Shown piece after piece: positions 32,610-40,986 of a DNA stretch of 64,000 nucleotides; position 1 is the stretch's first letter, and each line of letters opens with the position of its first letter. The position numbers and the translations under genes are program-made. The notes beneath the pieces were generated by a model. That model saw only the letters and a list, made by a program, of their open reading frames with translations, was not told the origin of the DNA and did not search any database. The DNA lies in the NCBI GenBank assembly GCA_947359465.1, contig OX375877.1, forward strand, positions 75,652,698-75,716,697, in the 5' to 3' direction. The stretch is from Metellina segmentata (Eukaryota; Arthropoda; Arachnida; Araneae; Tetragnathidae).

Positions 32610-33790
32610 TGAGGACGTATAGTCTTTAGTGACGAGTCCCGTTTCCAAATGTGTCTGGAAACGTCCAGGGCAGTGTGGAGATTCTGTCCTTGCTATCGCA
32701 CGTCATACATACCCACAACAGGATTTTATGGTCTGTGGTGCTAGTTCCTTTGATAGCTGGACCCTTTTGGTAGTCATTTCTGGCACAATTACAGCACAGC
32801 AGTACGTAGTAGGGATGCGACATCGATGTCGATGTTTTCAAAACATCGATGTTTTTTAAAAAACATCGATGTATTTAACATCGATGTATTGGGGTCGATG
32901 TTTTTGTAACATCGATGTTTTACTTGTCGATGTTTTATTTTTAAATGAAAAAAGTACCGTTATAAAAATTTTAAAAATTACCAAGTAGCATAATTTTAAT
33001 AATCAGCAAATTAAACATACTTTTAGATCAAAGTGACCAAGGATGAATTGTCTGAAACGTAGGGATGCGACATCGTTGTCGATGTTTTCTAAAACATTGA
33101 TGTTTTAGAAAAAAACATCGATGTATTGGAGCCGAGGTCGCATCACTAGTTGCTAAAACAGTTATGAGAAATGTTGAAACAAGTTTAAGTACACTGAATT
33201 TTAAAAACATTGATGGTTTGGGAGCGATGTATTATCAACATCGATGTTTTGTTGTCGATGTAGCATCACAAGTTGCTAAACCAGTTTTAAGAAATGGGGG
33301 GAAAAAGTTTAAATACACTGAATTTTAAAAACATCGATGTTTTTGGGTCGATGTATTATCAACATCGATGTTTTAATTTTGAACATCAATGTTTCAAAAC
33401 ATCGATGTTTTGCTATCGATGTCGCATCCCTAGTACGTAGACGACATTCTACGACCGGTTGTATTACCGTTCCTTTTGCGACACCCTGGACTTACTTTTC
33501 ACAAGATAATGCCCGGCCGCATAATGCACATGTTGCCATGAATTGTCTTCAAGCTTTCTCAACACTTCTTGGCCCGCTAGGTCTCCTGATCTCTCTTCCA
33601 TAGAGCCCGTTTGGGACGTTATGGGAAGGCGATTGCAACCATCCCAGAATGTTGACAATTTAGCCCATCAGTTGGAGACAATTTGACAGGAAATTCTGCA
33701 GGACACCATCTGGGAATTTTTTCAGTCTATGCTACGCCTGGTGATAGCTTGTATTCAGGCCAGAGTGGACCAACGTTTTATTGACTTTAC
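32610..33790 (+). pseudogene. Tc1-like transposase, interrupted and decayed
   Basis: First part (32610-32809): an SDESRFQM-type block holding the second catalytic Asp, then ARHTYPQQDFMVCGASSFDS and TLLVVISGTITAQQY. The hAT MITE intervenes. Second part (from 33433) contains YFSQDNARPHNAHVAMNCL with the DNARPH motif, then a region equivalent to 'SPDLSPIEHVWDxMGRRL' broken by frameshifts and ending near RVDQRFIDF at ~33785. The N-terminal paired-like DNA-binding domain and first Asp are absent. Fusing the two parts across the MITE restores the QQYVDD-type reading. Confidence 0.85.
32810..33432. mobile_element. hAT MITE rich in CATCGATG palindromes
   Basis: Ends TAGGGATGCGACATCGATG and the reverse complement CATCGATGTCGCATCCCTA; perfect 8-bp duplications GTACGTAG at 32802-32809 and 33433-33440. 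Inside, ACATCGATGTTTT-type palindromes occur more than ten times. A second TAGGGATGCGACATCG lies internally at ~33060, and a ~120-bp block is tandemly repeated at ~33138-33260 and ~33261-33380. Confidence 0.93.
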
Positions 33791-33927
33791 CCTTTGTAAC
33801 GGTCAAACTCTAAATAAATCATTCAATTATTCTGAAATTTTAATCCTTTAATTTTCTATATATGTTTTAGACATCCGCCAATTTTTATCGCAACCGGACA
33901 ACTCCTTCTTGTTGCGGTTTTTTTTTA

Positions 33928-34560
33928 TCTCTATATATAATTCTCTTACGTGGCATTCAAAAAAGACGTTATTTGTTATCGCATTTTGGCAACATTGTAC
34001 GATTGTTTGTTTACCACGAATTGAATTTATAGCGTTATCGGATGATATTTTATTGAAAAAAAAAAGATTTTTTGTCGAGCTGTTGCAGTTTAGAATTAGA
34101 AATCAAAGAAAGCGAAGGATCATTTCAGTGCCATTTAAAAAACGGTCCTTTTCAGGGCCAACAATTATAGTTCAGCAAGACGCTTGCACTATAACTTTCC
34201 ACAACAAACTCAATGAAAAAGTGTGGGTTACTCGAGAGTGCTGGAAATGTACACAAACAACATACTAGGTATTCAATTTCCAAAGCAGCGCTCACATTTC
34301 GACTCAAAATTTGCTCAAAGTTTTCATTTGAATTCTGACTTTAGAGGTCCTGTATATATATTTTCTGTAATGCAACAAACTTAGATTTGAAAAATATTTT
34401 TTTGGAGTATCATATTTTGAAAACAATCCTTTCTGCTAGGATACATGTCTTCATTGATGCGAGCGAAGCGAGTATAGGTTCGCTCAGCGAACCAATGAGG
34501 ATTGCAAAGCAATCGTCCGGGGGTTGGCGAGCTTTAGCGAGCAGGGGGCGGGCCCCCTAG
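33928..34560 (+). mobile_element. Helitron A copy
   Basis: 5' end A|TCTCTATATATAATTCTCTT then ACGTGGCA; 3' end with GCGAGCGAAGCGAG, GGTTCGCTCAGCGAACC, stem GGGGGCGGGCCCCC and CTAG (34557-34560). 633 bp, ~similar throughout to 18277-18918. Inserted into the T-run at the right end of the Tc1-like element. Confidence 0.9.
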
Positions 34561-35366
34561 TCTCTAATATTATGAAAGGAAGTGTTTGTCTGTCTGTTTT
34601 CTGCATTCAAAGTCCTGACGAATCTATGGCGCTTACAGTATGGGATTTGGCACACATAATCCAAATTTCTTGCAATGTTTGTGTCGCTTTGAATTTTAAA
34701 ATTCAATCTAGACCATTTTTAAATGAATTTAATAGTTTTTTCACCGTTCTTTCTTTTTTCGGAAAGCGCCGTCACCCGACCCTCAAATGAAGAAGCACCA
34801 AAATTTGAACTTTTCTCCCTCACGTCACTATTGACGTCATGACATATTTGGAACCATGACAAGTTTTTTTCACTTTCCGTCTCGAATGGTTACAAACAGA
34901 TTCGAATGACCTTCGTTTGATTCGAGATTAATTCATTTTGATTTCCTGGGAAACGGATTCGAGTGAAGCAAAATAAATTATTAAAGTTATCACTGGCGTT
35001 CTTCCGTGCTTTTCCTATTTTTGCGATCTTTAAAAACAGAGTAAAAATTTTAACGGATTTGAAATCTACGGAAAATTTTACACCATATAGATACCTATAC
35101 GTTTCATTTTCTTTTAATAAATAATTTTTCAATTAAATATTTATATTTTTTGGTTTGCAAGGCAAACCAACACCACGGGCAATGTGACTCCCACGAAAAG
35201 AACTGTCACGGGTAACGCTCATTTGGTTTACGAAGCAAACAAACACCACGGGCAACTCCGTGATGGCTGTTATCCAATAGGCTACAAATTCCCATTACAA
35301 AGCAAACAAATAACCCCACTAAAGCAACTGTTATGGGCAACGCCGGGCTAGCCACGCAGTGTCTAG
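34561..35366 (+). mobile_element. Helitron B copy directly after Helitron A
   Basis: Starts TCTCTAATATTATGAAAGG right after the CTAG of Helitron A, with no base between. 3' end GGGCTAGCCACGCAGTGTCTAG, CTAG at 35363-35366, then T. Interior includes the CTATGGCGCTTACAGT core and GGTTTGC/GCAAACC palindromes with ACACCACGGGCAA blocks. 806 bp, non-coding. Confidence 0.87.
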
Positions 35367-35382
35367 TAGATTATATTTTAAA

Positions 35383-36226
35383 TTAAAGCATTTCTCCTTG
35401 AGAAGGGTGTTGACTATCCTGAACTAACGGACGATCAGTGGTTCCAAAAATTTTATTTAATGGTAGACGTTACGTCTTATCTAAATAATTTTAATCAGAA
35501 ACTACAGGGGAAAGGAAATACAACTTTTTTGATGTTAGAAGAAGTCATTTCACTCGAAAACAAATGATCCCTTTTAGCTCAAGATTTTGAAAGAGAAACA
35601 TTAAACCGTTTTCCAAGCCCGCTGAAACATCGCGAAGAAAATAACTAGGTAATTAACATTTACAATTTCAAAACAACAATTTTAAATATGAGGGAATTTT
35701 TTCTACGGAGTTTTCAGGAATACAGAAATAGCATAGCGACCTTTAGCCTTTGTTAAAAAACTCATCAGTGCTGACGTAACAAAATTGAATTCTTCTCCCT
35801 TTAATATTGACATTGGCGCAATTACCGGAGTTAAAAAACAAAAAGTCATGGAGCTCAAAATTTGATCGCCTTAATGCTAATATGGAAAAATTGTTGAAAA
35901 GTAAATGTGATCTTAGTTTCCAGAAAAAGTTGTCTGCTTTGAAATAACCGGAGAAGAAAGACATGATAATTTTCAACACCTGTAATAGTAGAGTATTCCT
36001 GACTCATAAGATCAGTTTAAAAAACCATTTGCTGTTCTTTTACTCTTTGGCTCTACATATTCACGCGAGCAATCTTTTTCAAGCTTGAACCGTATCAAAA
36101 ATAAATTTACAAATCGTCTTATTGATGAGAACCTGGAACGCTGCTTAAAATTAAAAACAACGACATACAAACCTGAACTATCCAAACTTTCCAAGGAAAT
36201 GCAAGGTCATTGTTCACATTATATAA
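35383..36226 (+). pseudogene. hAT transposase, second half (GTF2IRD2-like)
   Basis: Begins IKAFLLEKGVDYPELTDDQW, then KFYLMVDVTSYLNNFNQKLQ and GKGN, a stop at ~35564, degenerate sequence, then KFDRLNANMEKL-type pieces and, near 36060-36226, TYSREQSFSSLNRIKNKFTN, RLIDENLERCLKL and SKEMQGHCSH. The last part is the hAT dimerisation domain. It continues the protein begun at 32181-32478; the order and phase fit one gene opened by the nested insertions. Confidence 0.85.
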
Positions 36227-36451
36227 ATATTTTTTCATATTTTTATTTCAATGTAAAAAATATGTTTTGTCAGTAAATAAGATTATTATTATTATGATAT
36301 CTGGTTTTATTTAATGTCAGTAGCTAGTTTAAACCGACTCCTAAAAACTTGGTTATTGAAAAGAAATTTGACTCTCAAAAGAATTCTTAATCGTTGTACT
36401 GATGATCTTTGGCTCTTTTGACTAATGAGTTTGCCTACCACTGGGCTAGAC

Positions 36452-37186
36452 CAAGTACACAACCCACTCGTCTAGACTGCGTCAAATAAATTACTCGTAT
36501 AGGCTAGACCAAGTCCAACAAACCACTTATCTTGTTCCATATATTCTAAGAGGAATTAGTAACAACAGATATCGTTCACTGGATGATTGCAATTAAAATT
36601 CAGCATTCAAATATCTCTTAGAGCTATCTTTTGACTTGAATACGTCTCTAAAATCCGGAACAATATTGGGGACGTCCAAAAAAGTCGAGCTTTACGTTGC
36701 AACTGCTTAGTCTTTTGATATCAGAACTAGAAATACACAGAATAGAAATATAGCGTGTGTAGACAAAGTACATGACCTTCGGACTGAGTGCACAGAGGCA
36801 CTCCGAGAGCAAAATGGGCCCGCACTGTGTCAAAATTCTACCGAGTTGTGCGAGCTTTTGCATAGTATAGTTTTGTATTGCTTAGAGTGAAGACTGCAAA
36901 AAAGTGATGTCATTCAAAAACTATCGAATTGCGCTACAGTTAATAGTGTACAGGACAGTAAAAATCAAACTACATTTTAATCGTTCACACTGCACAAATT
37001 AATTGCTGAATATTCGCAATAAACAATCATTCAAACTTACTGTGGCTGTTTCAATTCATTCCACAATCCAACATCAGACTCGAGTATTCATGCCAAAACT
37101 ACGGTTTGCTTACTAGACGCAATTTACCAATATCTTCAGCTCTTTTCAGTATTGTCGCGTAACATTGATAACTGGCGATGACTAGA
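36452..37186. other. Unassigned sequence
   Basis: GGCTAGACCAAGT occurs at 36444 and again at 36502, a 58-bp direct repeat overlapping the hAT target duplication. Otherwise no frame or repeat recognised. Confidence 0.35.
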
Positions 37187-37394
37187 TTGGATTGGTAGAG
37201 TGGTTGGGGTGCTTATGGCTCCTGCGCCAAACAACGTCAAGTGAATAGGCATGCATAGGATTAAAGTGTTATTGACACTCAAGCGATAAATACATCCAGA
37301 GAGGAATCTCATCTGACCGAAAATGAATCTTCGCCGCCTACAACTCGTATGTTGCTAGCGTAGGGGGCGAACCCACTGAACCATGGCAACCCCA
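37187..37394 (-). repeat. SINE-1 copy, minus strand
   Basis: On the minus strand: A-box-like TGGTTCAGTGGGTTCGCC, CTACGCTAGCAACATACGAG, TTGTAGGCGGCGAAG, a 3' part TTTGGCGCAGGAGCCATAAG, and a tail ending CCAATCCAATC. It matches the block order of 6118-6347 but the promoter boxes are eroded. Confidence 0.6.
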
Positions 37395-37484
37395 CGATAG
37401 GATCAAAATCAAACAAAAAAAAATCTTAAGCATAGTTTTGGCAATTTTATAAGTCAGATAGATTAGCTTAAAATGGCGGGTTTG

Positions 37485-37632
37485 CATCTAATTTTATCCT
37501 TTTGACTACGGCTATAGATATAATAGGCGCGATTATAATAACTTTCAAGGTACAACAGCTCTAACGGCCGTAGTCTAAATTATTTCTTGGCGCGATCAAG
37601 GTACAACTGACGGCCGTAGTCTAAGGGTTAAG
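37485..37632 (-). mobile_element. MITE with GACTACGGCC repeats, copy 1
   Basis: Minus strand reads CTTAACCCTTAGACTACGG, GTTGTACCTTGATCGCGCC, again TTAGACTACGGCCGTTAG, TTGTACCTTGAAAGTTATTA and CTATAGCCGTAGTCAAAAGG. Same modules as 39718-39933 with one module fewer. Confidence 0.7.
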
Positions 37633-38115
37633 AAAATATTTTGATTTAATTTTAAAATTTAAATTTCTTGTAGAGATTCTTCAACTTCTGTTTCATACTC
37701 AATTACCACATTTTATGTTTTAGCCTATTCATTTTGTATTTGAGCAACTAAAGTTTACTAAAATAAGTGATGGACTTTTTTCTACTATTTTTAAGTATTT
37801 ATGCTACTAATTCTATTACTTCATAAATGCTTTGGCTGTGGTGACCCTGATTGTATAATCCAAACGCTGTCTCAAAACTTGGAGCGACCTTTTACGAAGG
37901 TGAGAAAAGGAGGAGAGAATGACAGACCATACTCACAAGAATGAAGGTTTGTATTAAAGATACCCCCATGGCGCATGATAAACACCATTGACCAATCATA
38001 GTAAGAAACCATTTGAAGCTGAAGTTATCCGGCATCCGCGTTCCCTGGTTGAATTTTTATAGTAAAGATCAAGGATGTCAAAATAGAAGGTCACACCTCA
38101 CCAGATTCAAGCTTC
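37633..38115. other. Unassigned AT-rich DNA
   Basis: No frame, RNA or repeat recognised between the MITE and the hAT. Confidence 0.35.
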
Positions 38116-38123
38116 GTTATGAG

Positions 38124-38897
38124 TAGGGCAACTTTTTGCACTAACTGCAACTTTTTTTCACACGTTCTACGCTGCATGTTAAGTACTAAAACCAAAATTC
38201 CTCCTTCACGGGGTGTATTGTAAGCGAGTTATAACCGCAACATAAATGCAACCACCTGCAACTTTTTAAAATTTGGCTTAAAATAAATTAATATAAAATT
38301 ACTATTTCATTTTTTGCCCTCTGAACCATCCCTTTGATCACATGTGTCTGATCTTGCGAATGCCGAAGTATGGCGGATCAAACAAGAAGTCCACGTAAAG
38401 AAGGTGTTCGTCCTTAACAGACAAAAGTAAAATAAATGTCAAGAATTACTTTTAACATATTGGTTGGCACTCTTGATAATCCAGAAGAAACTTGTGTAAT
38501 CGACTGCAGAGTTTGCGAGGTGAGTGTCGATTATCAATATGTTGTTCGCCTGGTAGATGACCTTTTAAAATCTCTGAATGTTGAGCGAAAGATTTTGCGT
38601 TTCTGCTATCCGATACAGCACATTATATGACTGCGGCTGGCGCAGTTTTTCAATGTTATAGAAATTAGTGGCCAAGGATTTGCCATTCAACGTTCTTCTG
38701 TATTTCAGTATGTATTATGATACTGTTGTACACGACTAAAAATGTCAAAATATTTAGAATTTTTTCATTTTTTACGAATAATTTATTTTAGAATTCAGTG
38801 TATCAAAAATAAATGCAACTTCATTTCCATAAATGCAACTTTAGGGAACGATAAATGCAACTTTCCCCATTTTTAGTGCAACAAAAAAGTTGTCCTT
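38124..38897. mobile_element. hAT element with transposase fragment (TAGGGCAACTTTTT)
   Basis: Left end TAGGGCAACTTTTTGCAC, right end GTTGCACAAAAAAGTTGTCC-like in inverted orientation. Perfect 8-bp duplications GTTATGAG at 38116-38123 and 38898-38905. Sub-terminal words ATGCAACTTT recur near both ends. 774 bp. It retains a piece of its transposase at 38436-38690. Confidence 0.92.
38436..38690 (+). pseudogene. hAT transposase fragment
   Basis: Reads NILVGTLDNPEETCVIDCRV, then VVRLVDDLLKSLNVERK, and after a frameshift FALLLSDTAHYMTAAGAVFQ. The 'TLDNPE...LLLSD(A)xxYM' layout is that of the hAT catalytic core around the second Asp. Start and C-terminus are deleted. Confidence 0.7.
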
Positions 38898-38905
38898 GTT
38901 ATGAG

Positions 38906-39717
38906 GTACCGTATTTCAATGCACGCTACTCCACTAACTGTTTTCCACCTATGTATCGTACGTTGCACAGCGCAGTGCGATGGAAATCTCCTGTGATCTT
39001 TTAGGACTTTTACGAACACTTCTTCAGAACGGTTAAACGGTCAATGGCCATCAGGGAAATGGTGTCCATGACGTGTATCCTTTTTAATCGGCTTTAAATC
39101 AACAAACGGTGATTAAATGGAACCAGATCCGGATTTAGAGAAGTTTTCCCTTTTTTCCGAGGTGGGGGCGGTCTTTTCCAGTTTGCCCTCCCTCAGACTG
39201 TTGACGTGAAGAACTTCAGTCAATGTATTTGCAGCATCCGCCATTTTGAAACGCTCTTGTGTCAAATTCGCGCAGGGCAGCCACATGGGACTAAAGAAAA
39301 AAGTTTTCTAATTTTCAACTTTATGACGAGGGGTATCGAAGAAAAATCGTCTAAAACGCTCTTATTTTCAAAATTTGGGCCACCTCGAAAGTATTTGCAA
39401 TTTTTTTGTAAATCACCCAAGGTCAACGAAAATTTGATCCCTCTCAACTAGCGGAAGTAAATAGCTTTCAGATTTTTTCTTTGGGAGAAAATTTCCAGAT
39501 GCGCCAATTTTGAAGTTGTGTCGCTTGTCGTGGTAACCATGAACAAAAACATCGGAATCCGTGTTACCAGATTGTCATGAAACCTTATCAAGAAAATATT
39601 TAATGTTTAAAATTTAATTTCTATTTGAGATGCAAATGTAATCGAATATCAGTAGTGGTATGCTTTCCAATATCCAAATGTGGCCTACTAAATATACATT
39701 ACTTACATACACCTGGC
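38906..39717. other. Unassigned sequence
   Basis: No recognised gene. Open frames on both strands at 39206-39451 mirror each other and have no domain. Confidence 0.35.
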
Positions 39718-39933
39718 TTAACCTTTAGACTATGGACAGTACAGCCAGTTCTATCTTGATCGCGCCAAGAAAGAATTTAGACTACGGCCAGTACAGCAGT
39801 TGTACCTTGAAAGTTATTAGAATCGCGCCAATGAAGAATTTAGACTACGGTGACAGCAGTTGTGAAAGTTATTAGAATCGCGCTAAGAAATAATCAAGCT
39901 AGTTATATCTATAGCCTTAATCAAAAGGTTAAG
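39718..39933 (+). mobile_element. MITE with GACTACGGCC repeats, copy 2
   Basis: Ends CTTAACCTTTAGACTA and TAATCAAAAGGTTAAG form ~11-bp inverted repeats. Three internal modules each start TTTAGACTACGG-like and continue CAGCAGTTGTACCTTGAAAG then AATCGCGCCAA. Copy 1 is inverted at 37485-37632. Confidence 0.72.
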
Positions 39934-40986
39934 CGTCTGTTTTATACAAAAAAAAGCACATATTGTGCTTTGCCCGAAACATATCACATCTGAGTTACTA
40001 AAATAGTTACTCAAATAGAGTTTTAACGACTTTTTTGCTACGATTTCTTCATTTATGTTTCTATTTCACAAGCGCTTTGTCTGTGTATGTCCTGCTCACG
40101 TCACAAACTCTAAAGACCTCCCGTAACAAAATAAGTTGCCCTTTGTGTTGCTGCAGTGCGACGTTAGTTCATCTACCTACATCGCCTAGTTACTGTTTTG
40201 TTTTAAAACTAATGATCTATATCACTTCACAGATACTGACCACAATTACGTTGCGTAAATTGTAATATTACTTGTGCGAAAACTAAAGAAGAGTAAACGA
40301 TTGGGTTCACGAAACAAAACAAGCGATCCGAAGAATTGTTTCATTTGGTGACTATTCTCCGGTCGAAGACCTTGCGCTTTTAAACGATTCAAAAAGCGGA
40401 CATACAAAGACTTTGACCTTGTAAGTACATCATATACTAAGGGTACCTTGCCTAAGGGTATATTTTGAGCTGGGCTCACCTAAAATTTTTTTAAATTGTT
40501 TCAACTAGGAATAGTTTTTTTAAAACGAATATATTTTTGCTAAAGATACAAAAAATTCAATAACCTCCTGAGTTCTTTGAGATATAAGAGTGGTGTAGTG
40601 GTGATTTTCCCCAGAATAAATACACTTAATGGCTAAATAATCACATTGATCCAAGGATTCTATCAACGTTTTGAAGGATTTTGTTGTTCTTTTTCTTGAA
40701 ATAGGATATCTTGTAACAATTATCTTGCTCCTTTACTTAAATTAGAATCCCTTCGAACGATTCTAAGGGTTTCGTTTATTTAGATTTGAATCTTTTTAAA
40801 ATATTCTATTGCTCATCTGCTTAGAGAAAGATAGAGAAAATGAGAATCCTTGACAAAGATTTTGCTGCTAATTTTCTTTAGAATAGAATGCTTTGGAAAT
40901 ATTCGATTGTTGATTTCCATATAATAGAAGCCTTTAGAAAGATTTTATTGGTCAGAAGGTTAAAATTGATTTGGAAGTCATACAGG
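39934..40986. other. Unassigned sequence with SINE-2-like tail
   Basis: TTTGTGTTGCTGCAGTGCGACGTTAG at ~40142 resembles the SINE-2 3' end (as does ~58350). The rest is AT-rich without gene-like features. Confidence 0.3.

Larger units (their letters stand above)
32537..33926 (+). mobile_element. Tc1-like transposon remnant, split by a hAT MITE
   Basis: The right end CAACTCCTTCTTGTTGCGG plus a T-run at 33898-33926 resembles a Tc1-type terminal repeat; the left end is deleted or poorly preserved (ATCGACGCACC with an A-run at 32543 may be its trace). Encodes a broken transposase (32610-32809 and 33433-33790). Interrupted by the hAT MITE 32810-33432. A Helitron A follows directly. Confidence 0.75.
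31985..36443. mobile_element. 4.46-kb hAT element split by nested insertions
   Basis: Left end CAGTGGTCGGCAAACTGCGG; right end, reverse complemented, CAGTGGTAGGCAAACTCATT. 8-bp duplications GGCTTGAC (31977-31984) and GGCTAGAC (36444-36451), 7 of 8 identical. The plus strand carries two halves of one transposase (32181-32478 and 35383-36226) separated by a Tc1-like element, a hAT MITE and two Helitrons. Without insertions the element would be about 1.5 kb. Confidence 0.88.
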
